Source of the DNA: Hexactinellida sp. DTS-2022
Lineage: Eukaryota; Porifera; Hexactinellida
Assembly: GCA_028753945.1 (NCBI GenBank)
Contig: JAPNXP010000016.1
Coordinates: 1,582,001 to 1,646,000, forward strand
Length of the DNA: 64,000 nt
Reading direction: 5' to 3'
Shown: in pieces, positions 30,677 to 41,988 of the stretch
Layout of the letters: every line of letters begins with the position of its first letter
How positions within the stretch are numbered: position 1 is the first letter of the stretch
The notes under the pieces: generated by a model
Databases searched by the model: none
The model's input: only the letters and a program-made list of their open reading frames with translations
What the model was told of the DNA's origin: nothing
Position numbers and translations under genes: made by a program

Positions 30677-30787
30677 CTTCCTTTTAGTTACTGTTCCAAT
30701 ACCTCCATACTGTCTCATAATAATAAGTTAACTTCCCAAGTGAGTGTTTGTCTAATTATAATTTTTTTGCTCTTTTTCTTCAGGTCT

Positions 30788-30876
30788 ACTCATTTATTCT
30801 TGTTTACTCAAATATTCTTGTTTACTCATGTATTCTTGTTTACTCATGTATTCTTGTTTACTCCTGTATTATTTGT
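30788..30876 (+). repeat. 16-18 bp tandem repeat
   Basis: About five units of TTTACTCATGTATTCTTG-type sequence, in the 3' region of the EGF-like gene. Confidence 0.85.
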
Positions 30877-30983
30877 ATACTCATTTATTGCTCCCAATGT
30901 TGTTTTGCTTTTTTCATCAATTAAAGCTATTTTCAATAACATTTTTTAATTGGAAATGCTAATAAATAACACAATTTATCATA

Positions 30984-31152
30984 GTTGCATTATACGTAAC
31001 GTATAACGTATATATGGTACCATTATACGATAGGTGAACGTATAATGCCATCATACGTAACGTATAATCATCATACGACGTATAACGTATAACGATTTTA
31101 ACGTATATGGTCCATTATACGCTCCCCGAACGTATAAGGTATAATCGTATAA
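30984..31152. repeat. ACGTATAA-rich repeat with inverted ends
   Basis: GCATTATACG at the left and CGTATAATGC at the right are inverted repeats. The interior is made of ACGTATAACG-type motifs in both orientations. It is probably a MITE; no clean target duplication is seen (CATAGTT versus CATCTATG). Confidence 0.65.
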
Positions 31153-32180
31153 TGCATCTATGCAATTTATAATATTTTTTCGGTTCTTTAATAAATAGAA
31201 ACAATTACTTATATCGTCCACCACATTTTCTTATAAAGTTTTATTGATTGCTTATAAATTTGCTTACTAATATAAAATTGATCCGGGACCAGTTTTCCAT
31301 GGAATTTTGGTCTGGGGAACCAGAAGCGCGCTTACACCGGATCAATTTTTCGGGGCCCAATTTTCCAAAACAGGCTTATTCATAAATTTTTTGGTCCGAA
31401 TATGGCGAAGAATCGCCTAGCTATATTATAGTAAATACGGTAACTAAATAAACACAAACCTCAGAGGGACCAATTTTCCAAGGGGACCAAAATTTCCGTG
31501 ACAGACCAACACGGCAACACCTTTCTACTACGTATAAACAAACCCTGGGGTTGCAAAAAGTAAATTTTTGATAATACAAAAAAATATACATGCAAGTGCT
31601 TAAAAATAAAATTTTACACAATATTTCTATTACTTCCTCTTTACGAATCAGACCAATTATAACAATTAAGTTGATCGACTTAACCATATTTAAGGCCCTT
31701 TACTCTAACCGTTAATCTGATACTATTTCAAAATTCCTTTCTTCTTTGCAAGGGTGGGAGAATTAGTTAATCGTTCAGAGTTTAGAAACAATGTTGCTAG
31801 TGAAAATTTACAGGTGGGAAATGAAACTCGGATTATAATATTCTACAAAATTCACATAATTTCTTCTTTTACACAATAATTTCCAATTTCCATGTTGAAT
31901 ATTTGCTATAGGGGGTCCACGGTTGAAAAAGGTTAGGAATCGCTGAAATATACCATTCGAATTGGAACCAAATTTTTAATTGTTCCGCATTCAGTATAGG
32001 GAATGTAAATGTTTAATTTGTGTTGTTTGGTTTTTTTGTTCATAATAAATAGATAAATGCATAAAAATGGAAATTAATTATATAATATAACAAATAGAAT
32101 TAATAATAGTAAATTATTACAAAATAAAACACAGATGGTGGATATATAATGATAAGAACAGAACAATAAAATTACAAATA
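31153..32180. other. gene-free stretch
   Basis: It contains a GATCCGGGACCAG...CCGGATCAATTTT segment (about 31278-31350) that looks repetitive, and a fragment of the GGTTCCCAACC hAT family near 31915-31950. No gene supported. Confidence 0.45.
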
Positions 32181-32212
32181 AATCAGTTACTCTCATACTG
32201 TACAATTCCAAT

Positions 32213-33100
32213 CTACATCTGAATAACTACGGATTCTACTAAACCTACACAAAGATTATGAAACCACAAATTACAAATACTACAACTAATCCACTCTAAT
32301 ACGTCATTGGTTACAACTACATTTAGACTTTCTATATTACCGTCGTTTTCCCCTCTGCCGCAAACTGCGCACTTGTCAGCATCCTGTGAAGAGTGAAGAA
32401 GTGGGAATCCTGGGAATAAATAATTTATTTTCGGATGCTTACTCTTTCCTCATTAGGATTACCAACGTGCGAAGCACTGGATTTTCCGCTTTCGTATCCC
32501 TTACCGAAATGACGAATGCTAGCGATATTTATACGATTAAGTTTCATGAGCGAAGAAAATAGTTGTCGTTGTTTTTCGGGTAACTTATAACTTGACTTAC
32601 TTTATCTAAGTAATATTTCTCTGAGACCGGGGTGTACTATTACTTGTAGCAGTTCAAGAACTTGAGAAATGAGAAATTGCTTGGTAGCCATCATTCTATC
32701 TAATTACAGCCAAAGCGCACTCCAATCCTATTGCTTCTGTTTTCCTAACAATTGAGAACATAATATTATGTACTGCTTCGTTATAGTTACTAGTTTGTCC
32801 ATCTGCTATTTGGTTTAGAAAATATTATTTATCATAGTTATATTTAGAAAATACCCAAGTATGTAATTAATTAATTCGCGTCGAGACTAAGAAAATTGGG
32901 GTAACGTGGAGGTAGTTATCCCCTCGAAAACGCTCGTCGATAACGACACTACACTCGACCCCCTTAGGGAAGTACTTATGATTTTCCGATGCATTTTAAT
33001 CTTTAGCCCTCAAATGAAATGGAATCTCCTTCTTGCCGTCCAGCTGCATCTAATGTCTGATTTGCTTATCGTACCCTGGCTTCCATGAGTTTCGCTAGGA
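32213..33100 (-). pseudogene. decayed coding remnant with a PHD-like zinc finger
   Basis: On the minus strand, 32384 downward reads DADKCAVCGRGENDG and then changes frame into VLEWISCSICNLWFHNLC. This gives a CxxC...CxxC...HxxC pattern like the C-terminal finger of several transposases and PHD proteins. Upstream (32450-32720) are coding-like pieces (YKLPEKQRQLFSSLMKLN) broken by a stop, and a further open but interrupted stretch lies at 32870-33090. A possible splice pair exists (AGA|GTAAGC and CACAG|GAT), but the frames cannot all be joined. I read it as a dead transposase or an old gene fragment. Confidence 0.35.
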
Positions 33101-33364
33101 TCTTCTTCTAAACCCAACCATTATCTCTTAAGCCACAATAGAGTACAGTAGTTTCCGTTGTTCATAATAGATACCTTTATGTTGTTCAGGCCGTGGTTCC
33201 AACACACATTTGTACAAATCGGTGGATTTATCGGATTACATAATTGCTAAGTAGTACAAGTGAGTAAAATGTGTAACTTTTATTAGTTTATAAGTATTCG
33301 ATTAATTTAATTCAAATTAAGAAACAAGGATTATTGGAAATATCATATTTTAGTTACTCTAGAA

Positions 33365-33644
33365 CAGGGTTCCCAACCTGGGAGGAATTCGACATAGGTA
33401 TAGGTACTTATAAATATTAATGAAATTTTCTGGATTACTTGTCTCACTGAATGATTTAATCACTAAGTAATTAAAAATACCTAGTATTGATAATATTGAC
33501 ATTTCTCATAGACAGTATTATTTATATTTTACTTAGTTTTTCAATACCAAAATTCTACATTGTAGTGCTGGGGGGAATTATAGCAAAAATATAGGTTAGG
33601 GGGGTAATATTGTGAAATCTTTTGGAAAAGGTTGGGAACCACTG
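33365..33644. mobile_element. hAT-type MITE with GGTTCCCAACC ends
   Basis: 280 bp, with ends CAGGGTTCCCAACCT and AGGTTGGGAACCACTG and perfect 8-bp flanks CTCTAGAA (33357-33364, 33645-33652). Fragments of the family occur at 19646 and 31915. Confidence 0.92.
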
Positions 33645-33936
33645 CTCTAGAAACTAAAATATGATACATATATCCATTAATCCTTGTTTCCATAACATGT
33701 GATCAGTTGGACTAAAATTACTAAATTAATTCTCAACAGCCTCGAAGATTGTTGTAACAGTTAAATAGACAATAGAGTATATCATTCATTGGATAATATT
33801 GCAAATGCCAACTAGTCATTCTTTATTAATGAAGAAATAAATATAAGAACACAAACTGTACATTATAGCACTAGTATGTTAATTTACTAAATAAATAAAT
33901 TGGAACTGATACCTAAGTTAAAATAATAAATTCAAA

Positions 33937-34935
33937 TTAAAGTTCTCGTTTGAATTGACTAAGAGAGTCCAGACTGAAATCGAATCCATACATGCCACAT
34001 TTGTGGCCAGCTACCTTGCAGCCAAAGTTCACAACGCGCGGAAGCAGGTCCTTGCTCAGTCCGTTCCTATCCAAGTTCAACAGTGCGTACAAACAGGCTG
34101 CGATGAAAGAGTCGCCTGCCCCCAGTGTGTCCGTGACGCCCCCGGCGGGCGGGTAGGCCGGGACGACTGTCAGGTCCTCAAAGCTGACAGGCAGCAGCTT
34201 CTTAACCCCGCCGCAAGCGCCTTTGGAGCCCCATGCACATATTATAATACTGCCTTCCTTGGTGTGCTCGCTCATCTCTACAACGGTTGTCTGCATATCC
34301 TTGTAGCCTTGCGAGTCCGCGTACTCGCTGCTGACGAATAGCACGTCCGGCAGGGCCAGGATGGACCTGTAGTCCCGCGGCTTCTCCAACTCAAAGGAGG
34401 TCTTGATTCGGTGATGAGCAGAGTCCGCATTCCAATCTGAAATGTGCTCAAGAATCTTAGACAAATCGTCTATATTAGTGCGGCCCTCGAGGTGGATGTG
34501 TTTATACGGAGTCAGATTGAGAGCCGAGAATTCCTTGTAGCTGATCTCTGGGAACCCTCCGTGGTAGTGGATCAGCGTTCTAGAGCCGCTAGACTTGTTG
34601 ATAATAGCGCACGTGTTCGGTTGGGCTAGTCCCTTTCTTTTGACACAATTCTCGACAATAACTCCATACTTCCTCAGCTCATCCAAGCAGAATTCAGTGT
34701 CTAACGTGTCTCCAATGCTTCCCACGAACTCAACGTGTTCCCACCCCAATTGCGCCAGGATAGCAGTGTTGGTGGACGCGTTTCCCCCTCTGGACCTGGA
34801 CTGGGAAGTCGCCCTCACGTCGGAGTCCTCCTCCGGGAAGGCCGGCAACACATATATGTGGTCCAGACAAAGCAGTCCGATACACAGTACGCGGTTCGTT
34901 CTGCTGCCCGTCTTCGGTTTTGATACTGAAGCCAT
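33937..34935 (-). CDS. KHK: ketohexokinase (fructokinase), PfkB family
   Basis: This enzyme phosphorylates fructose to fructose-1-phosphate in the cytosol. The 332-aa frame is intron-free. The N-terminal VLCIGLLCLDHIYVLPAFPEEDSDVRA and RGGNASTNTAILAQLG follow animal KHK (GLVVLD...YPKEDS, QRGGNAS). IHLEGR, FELEKPR and FVSSEYA follow in order. The anion-hole/catalytic motif DTLGAGDSF is at about residues 270-278, and the C-terminal FGCKVAGHKCGMYGFD matches the KHK ending. Human KHK is 298 aa; the extra length is at the N-terminus and in loops. All catalytic motifs are intact. Confidence 0.94.
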   Translation of the reverse strand: MASVSKPKTGSRTNRVLCIGLLCLDHIYVLPAFPEEDSDVRATSQSRSRGGNASTNTAILAQLGWEHVEFVGSIGDTLDTEFCLDELRKYGVIVENCVKRKGLAQPNTCAIINKSSGSRTLIHYHGGFPEISYKEFSALNLTPYKHIHLEGRTNIDDLSKILEHISDWNADSAHHRIKTSFELEKPRDYRSILALPDVLFVSSEYADSQGYKDMQTTVVEMSEHTKEGSIIICAWGSKGACGGVKKLLPVSFEDLTVVPAYPPAGGVTDTLGAGDSFIAACLYALLNLDRNGLSKDLLPRVVNFGCKVAGHKCGMYGFDFSLDSLSQFKREL

Positions 34936-35072
34936 TCACAATACTGCTAAGCCAAAATAAATCCAACTTATGTTATTAACTTTGCTACTCGGCCAATGCA
35001 GGACATACAACAGAGTTACGTAGCTATTAAAGAATACATGGGTACCACCTTGTAATAAGGTCAGGTCACGAC

Positions 35073-35610
35073 CAGGCCTGGGGTCAATTGCTCTAAAATG
35101 TAATATATTACTATACTATTACATATATTTCTTCCTATTACTATTACTATTACAATTACATTAATATAATATGTAATATATTACTATTACTATTACTTTA
35201 CTATTACTTTTAATATTACTATTACAATTACTAGACATTTACTAAGACTCTGCAATGATTAAGAATGTCTGAAATTTATTATTTTAATTGATTATCCCAC
35301 ACAAACAAAACATATTATCTAACCTAAGCAAACAACTAATTTCAATAAGGTGACAAATTCAAAACGAGAATCATCTTGCCTTAGATTTATTTTAACAACT
35401 TCCTATTTCTTCACGAAAAATCAAATAAGCCAGTCCGAAGTTATAGAATTGTAATAGATAAATCCTATTACAATAGGTTCTATTACTATTACTATTACTA
35501 TTACATCCTATTTGAAACACTATTACTTATTACTATTACTATTACGTACTTCTAAAATGTAATCATTACTAATACAATTACTATTACATATTACTATTAC
35601 CCCAGGCCTG
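35073..35610. mobile_element. hAT-type MITE with ATTACT repeats
   Basis: 538 bp, with ends CAGGCCTGGGGTCAA and TTACCCCAGGCCTG and perfect 8-bp flanks GTCACGAC (35065-35072, 35611-35618). The interior consists of (TATTAC)n on both sides. Confidence 0.92.
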
Positions 35611-35618
35611 GTCACGAC

Positions 35619-36115
35619 CTCAACTTTTGACCTGGGCCCGTTCACCAACATTCTTAAGCCAAATTCTAAGAATTAAAATAATGGTATTCTCTAATATTCT
35701 TTACCAAATTTTAAGAATCTTTCTTAGAAACTGCCCATTCTAAGAATTTGGGAAAATACTTAGAATTATTCATAGAATCATGTTTTGAAAATTTTTGATA
35801 ATGTTAGTAAATGAGGTCCAGGTCTGCCTATCAAAGGACAACTCGGTTGGATTAATTTTTCAGGTTATTGATTAAATTCAACTTGTGAGGCATGTAAAAC
35901 TAAATTGCTAATAGAAGCCTAATTGTCATGTTAAGTTGGATTTGCATATATAATACCTAAAATGACTTGATTCACCTGACCAGACAGTACGGGACCTTTG
36001 ACAAGCATGATGGGTCATGCAAGAGTAATTTTAAATAGCAATATACTATAATAGTAAGTTAATATTATCTATACTATATTTGTTTGTATGTACATAATTG
36101 ATTGAAGGAACTACA
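35619..36115. other. gene-free stretch
   Basis: AT-rich sequence with several AATTCTAAGAATT-like short palindromes (about 35650-35760), probably an old repeat. No gene seen. Confidence 0.45.
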
Positions 36116-36123
36116 GTACCCAC

Positions 36124-36336
36124 CAGGGTGTTATCCAGGAGTGCTGGGCGCGCCTAAAGGAGCGTAATTTGGCAGGATTTTTATCTAGGCGTACAAAAAT
36201 CAGTCTGGGCCTACAATATTGAGAGATGCTCCCATAGACTTAATACAAGATGACTAATCTAGGCGTACAAAATGAAAAATGAACGAGCTCAAATTAAATC
36301 TAGGAGCGCTGTAAATTTTTCCTGGATGAAAGCCTG
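36124..36336. mobile_element. hAT-type MITE with TTATCCAGGA ends
   Basis: 213 bp, with ends CAGGGTGTTATCCAGGA and TCCTGGATGAAAGCCTG and perfect 8-bp flanks GTACCCAC (36116-36123, 36337-36344). The ends are related to those at 24965 and 47463. Confidence 0.92.
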
Positions 36337-36741
36337 GTACCCACCGGGATGATTTTTGGTATGCAGGGATATTTTGGGTCTGGCTAGGACAAGTTCGAGT
36401 CTTGAACGAAAATTCACACTTACCATGGAATTATGACGTCATTGTCACATTTTTGAAAGTGTTTAAAGAAAAATTTAATAGAATATGTATGTTCATTAAA
36501 ATAGTATCAATATATCCCCCATCCTAAATCACAAATTTGCTTACTCATTGTCGAAATATGACTTCATCATGATAATACAAAAAATTATAAAAATACTTTT
36601 ATTCTGAAAAAATTAATAGTTTTCTCCGCGAGACACGAAATTCCGAGTGTAACACACAACCATATGCGTTGTAACCCGCCCGGGTGCCCGGAAATGTCAG
36701 GGCGGCCCAAAGGATTGACCTTTGCATTTACGACGCCTATG

Positions 36742-36772
36742 CACACAACAACCGCGAATCGGTTGTTGTGTG
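36742..36772. repeat. 13-bp perfect stem-loop next to a short-hairpin repeat
   Basis: CACACAACAACCG and CGGTTGTTGTGTG flank a 5-nt loop. It is directly followed by GGTGCGACCGAGCAAGCGTAGTGCGC, a relative of the short-hairpin repeat family. Confidence 0.8.
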
Positions 36773-37056
36773 TGGTGCGACCGAGCAAGCGTAGTGCGCT
36801 AGTGTATTAATATTAATTAATGTAGTTAGTTTATAGGCTAATCGAAAGGAATTATGAATCTACATACAATCTGTATAAATCAATGGACACACACACTGCA
36901 ATATAAATATAAAATTGTCTATCAAAGTTGATTAAAAAAGTGAGTCATTATTCCTATTACAATAAGTCATTTATAAAATATGTTACTTGAGTTGATAGGG
37001 TTGCAATTGATTCTGATTTGTGTGTCTTTGGAAATGCAATAAAGTATTTTCTTAGC

Positions 37057-40000
37057 CTAACTCTCTTCACTTAATTTGACAGCCAATTTCACTGTCTGCT
37101 CTAGATCCAAGATAAAATCCTAAAGTTTCAATAATTAATCGAATAGTAAACTAGAAAAGTAATTATTAAAGTTCACGGAATTAAATTACCTGAATGAATT
37201 CTAGCTGTTTGAAGAGAGTCATTTTGGTTGGTTTCTTCCTTGAATACCTCTGCTGATAGCAAATATCTCCAATATTGTCAATCGCTAATTCAGCTTTACC
37301 AAGAGTACGTTTCTAAAATAACTAATAATTAATATGATTAAATTGAAAATTCAAAAGCAGTTGAAAATAGAATATTCTTATCATAGAACCAGCGATCATA
37401 GAAGAGCTATTATGATACAATTAATAAGTTATGAGCTGTACAAGTAGAGGTGGGTGAGATGTGGAATAAATCAGGCTTTTAATGAGCAATAAATTAGTAG
37501 TGAAAAGCACTTGAAATAATATTCACACACAACTCAACAATTAATACCCACAACTCAAGGAATACATTTGTATTTATATCCAAAGTACCTGCTCTCTAGC
37601 ATACTCCTCTTTCATCGCAATCAGCTGATCCAACATCGCACGCTGTCCCCTCTCAGTCTCCAGTATGGACTGGTTCTTAGAGAGAGATTGATTCTTCGCC
37701 TATATACAATATGCATTGGAAGTGTAATTCGATAACAGATATTATATTATGTGGTGTCTCACTAATAAATCTGTTCCATGTAACTGGGAATCGAGGGCTA
37801 ACTGGATTTGCTCTTTCTCTAACTAAACAAATTCAAATATCAAATATAGCACGAAGAAATGTATTAGCTCTTACTGTAAGTGTAAAATTGGAAATCGTAT
37901 TTATATAGCTCTTAAATTAAGATATTCTTTTGTCCAAAGCAACTATCTAACTTCAGATATACAAGCTAGAGCTGTAATTTAATCTTTCAAATTAATGCTT
38001 CGGTCTCAGCCACTTCTCTAATTATATGATAACTTTGGATCCTTTATGACCATTCATTTGTGTATCTATTTGTCAACAACAACAACAACAACAATATAGC
38101 TAGCTAGTATATACCAATTATATTAGAAATTGCGAGAACAGATTTCGTAGTTACAACTGAGCAGTGAGCATACTAATTTACTTGTTATACCCTTTGGAAG
38201 AAACAATTGTTTTATTAAATAGTGAGTAGCGACAACAAATATTCATATTATAAAGTAAATTAATAACAAGCATATTAGATTATCTACGTTACAATAGCTT
38301 GTCACAGCATATAACAATGGGTTACTTCAACTCTATTGAAAAATGGAGATAATGAGGGTATTACTTATAAGGAAATACACTCATTATCTCAAAAATTATA
38401 AACATAGAAAATGTATAATCAATTAATAGAAAGTTACCTGTTACAGATAAATCAGTATACAGTGGATGCCGGTTATAAGCACATCGTCGGGAACTGCACT
38501 TAATGTGCATATAACCGACATAAATTATATAGGGTCTATGGCAACTGTTTTCCAACATAGTGTTCTTATAACCGGTGTGCTTATATCCGACATCTACTGT
38601 GCTAATCTAGTTTACAGAGTATTGATAGTTCTTAAGTTTTGGTTCATTTTACGAAATATACATTTCCCTGGCAACCGAGGAATCTGTCAACATCGCATTC
38701 ATAATTTCGATATACAGTGGAGCCTCCCATAACGGCCCCTCCAAATAACGGACAATCCTCGTGACACGGACGGATTGAATTTAGCATTTGTCTAAAGGAA
38801 AAGCAACTTCTAAATAGCGGACAACCTCCAAATAGCGGACAACGACTCCGATCCCAAAGTGTCCGTTGTTCAGAGGCTCTATTGTATTTCTTTCAACTAG
38901 TTCTGGCTATGATCATATTCCAAATTTGAACATTTAGAACGCGTTTTACTATGTTAAAAGCAGGCATAAAACACGATAATTCGCACCAAATGTGATAACG
39001 TCATCAGATGATGGTATTCATAATTCTGAAGTGAGCTATATAAACTTGATACCATATTCCATATAGGTTTAAAATATTTTTCAGTTCTATCATCACTAAT
39101 TATTGGGATAAAGATAAATTCTCAATTTTCCAATAGACTAGACTCACTAGAGGTACAGATGGTAATGCAATAGTGAACAGACTATACTCTATAGCATGGG
39201 TTGGCAACCCCCGGCCCGCGGCTCTCAATAAACATGCTATCGTGACTCCGATTGGGTCATATAATTGAAATCCAAAATATTTTTATTAAACATAAGCCAA
39301 TACATATCTCCTATGGTTAGTAATAATTAACAATTATACAGTGGATAAATTACGAGTAAGACCAAAGGACGGTAGATCGTTTGACCCGAGTAATGCGGTA
39401 AATGACTTAATCTGGCCCGCAGGCTCAAAAGGTTGCCAAATTCTGGTCTATAGTAACGTAGTAATTCGGATAATATTATATATTTTATATTATATAATTG
39501 GGGATATTTGTTTGAAAGATATACTGTAATTGTCGATAACCTAGTACTGTAGAGTAGTAGTATAGTCCTACCTGTTCATTGAGATTCTGCAACCGTTCTT
39601 GAAGTGAAGTGTTCGTATCCTTTAGAGTGTTGTACTTTAGTATAAGACTGTCTGCTAAGGAGTCGATTGCAGGTTCTAAATAACCTAAAATATAGAAATA
39701 TAAAATGAATTAGAAGTTTGAACAAATACAACTCATCAGACGACTCAGGGGACACGTATTATAAATGCATAAAAGATAGAAATACTCAAAAACCGATATT
39801 TAAGAACTACAATAAGGAATAAAATTATCATAATTCGATCTTAACCAATAACTTAAATTTAATGGATCGACAGAGATTCATTAAATCATTGAATCTTAAC
39901 AAAGAAAAGGAGAGGATAATAATATACCTTATTAACAAAGAAAAGGAGAGGATAAATATATACCTTATTAACTCCATTAAATTCCTATACACTAATATAA

Positions 40001-41127
40001 TAAATTAAAAACTACTTACCCTCTGGCATTAATTCAGCTGCTTTCTCTAACATGATTTTATATTTTCGAACTTCGGTGATCTCTTTGATAATTTTACCAT
40101 TCCTATTTCGGGAGATATATATATATACATAATACAAGGCCAGCGGAAGCAGTTATAAAGTGGTCAGGCCATGGCTTGACCGGCCTGCCCGCTTCCGCCG
40201 GCCCTGTAATATGATGTTATGACTCATTGAAGAAATATGTAGCAAATTTTCAAAGTATGCTCAAATCGTAGATTATTAAAATTAATTACCCGATTGAAAT
40301 AATTTAATGTTTCAAATGATAAATTGACATTCCAAAATCTGAAATTATCTCAAATCATAGCAAAATAAACAAAAATATTTGAAAACGGTCTTTTGATCTA
40401 AAAAGTGATGTTTTGGCCTGAAAATGAATTTTAGGAAAATAGATTATTTTAAACTTAACGCGTTATAAATGCTAAAATCTAAGATGATTATACCCAGACT
40501 AATAGAATTAAATATTTCGTAACTATGAATGGAATATGACACACTCTTCGGTAGCAAGCCAGAGCATTTAATATTAATTTTGTTCCTCTAATAGCAAATT
40601 CGCTAATTAGCAAGCAAATTCTGTGCAAAATGTGACTTGCTATTACGCGAACAACAATGTACTAAATAGACTGAAAATAACTTGTTAAGAGTTAAGAGAG
40701 CAATATAATAGTATGGGAAAATTCCAAATATACTCAAGCGACTCAAGTTTCATCGGATTATTCCAAATCTAGTCAACATTTCAGAAATTCATAGATCTGC
40801 TCAAGTTTTTAGAAAGGCTATTTATACAAATAAATAATTTGTGGTTGGAACACCATGCTAGTTTCAATAATCCAATACACATTGAGCATATTTGGAATAA
40901 TTCAGTACAACTTGAGTATTTTATAATTTTCCCGTAAACAAACGAAACGAAAATGAATGAGTTAATTGCTGTTCATGTTTTAAAAATGTACTTAATGAAT
41001 GAATAATTTAAATAAACCGAGAAAATTAGTTTGATCAAACATTGGTAGCAATAATACTGCATATCATAATAATCATAAAAATAATAATAATACTAATATT
41101 AACAATAATAATAATAATAATAATAAC

Positions 41128-41160
<33 letters not shown>

Positions 41161-41951
41161 CTATATTATTAAATCTCGATTGTTGTGTGTGTGTTTGTGT
41201 GTTTGTGTGTGTGTTTGTCCGGATTGTATTAAAGTGACGGGGGGATAGAAACCGCATTAATATATGAGATATAAACTAACTGTCACATATTATAATTGGT
41301 AACAAATGTTATAATAGGTAAACAAGTATGCTGAACACGAATTTCGCATTTACAAATTTATAATATGAATATTTGTTGTTGTTGTTTACACAAAATATGT
41401 AAACAAATTAATGAAAATTCAAAATCAACCTAGAAGTTAGCTTCCAACGGGTATTATAGGTAAACAAGTATGCCGAACACGAATTTCGCGTTTAAAAATT
41501 TCTAATATTAATAATTGTTGTTGTTTACACAAAATAGGTAAACAAATTAATGAAAATTCAAAATCAAACAAGAAGTTAGCTTTCAACAGGTATTATGGGT
41601 AAACAAGTGTGCTGAACACGAATTTCGCGTTTATAAATTTCTAATATTAATATTTGTTGTTGTTGTTTACAGAAAATAGGTAAACAAATTGATTAAAATT
41701 AAGAATCAACCTAGAAGTTAGCTTTCAACAGGTATTATAGGTAAACAAGTATGCTGAATACGAATTTCGCATTTAGAAATTTAGAATATTGAAAAACAAG
41801 TTAAAACTATGGAAATTTTCTAAAGGGATGTATATAAGTCCCTTTCTGCCATTTTCCATGGAAGAAAGGGTGAGGAGTAAGGCCGCATACGGCCGTTAAC
41901 TTGAGGTGCGTAGCACTGATCCGTCGCAAAGCGACCGAGACCGAAGGGCTC

Positions 41952-41988
<37 letters not shown>

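Noticed and set aside
31421-31687. 88-codon minus frame
   Set aside because: No recognisable motif, no neighbouring exons, AT-rich composition like the flanks.
32906-33088. 60-codon plus frame
   Set aside because: Opposite strand of a coding-like remnant; the minus strand shows the more protein-like but interrupted reading.
41042-41248. Isoleucine-rich plus frame
   Set aside because: Translation of an AAT microsatellite.
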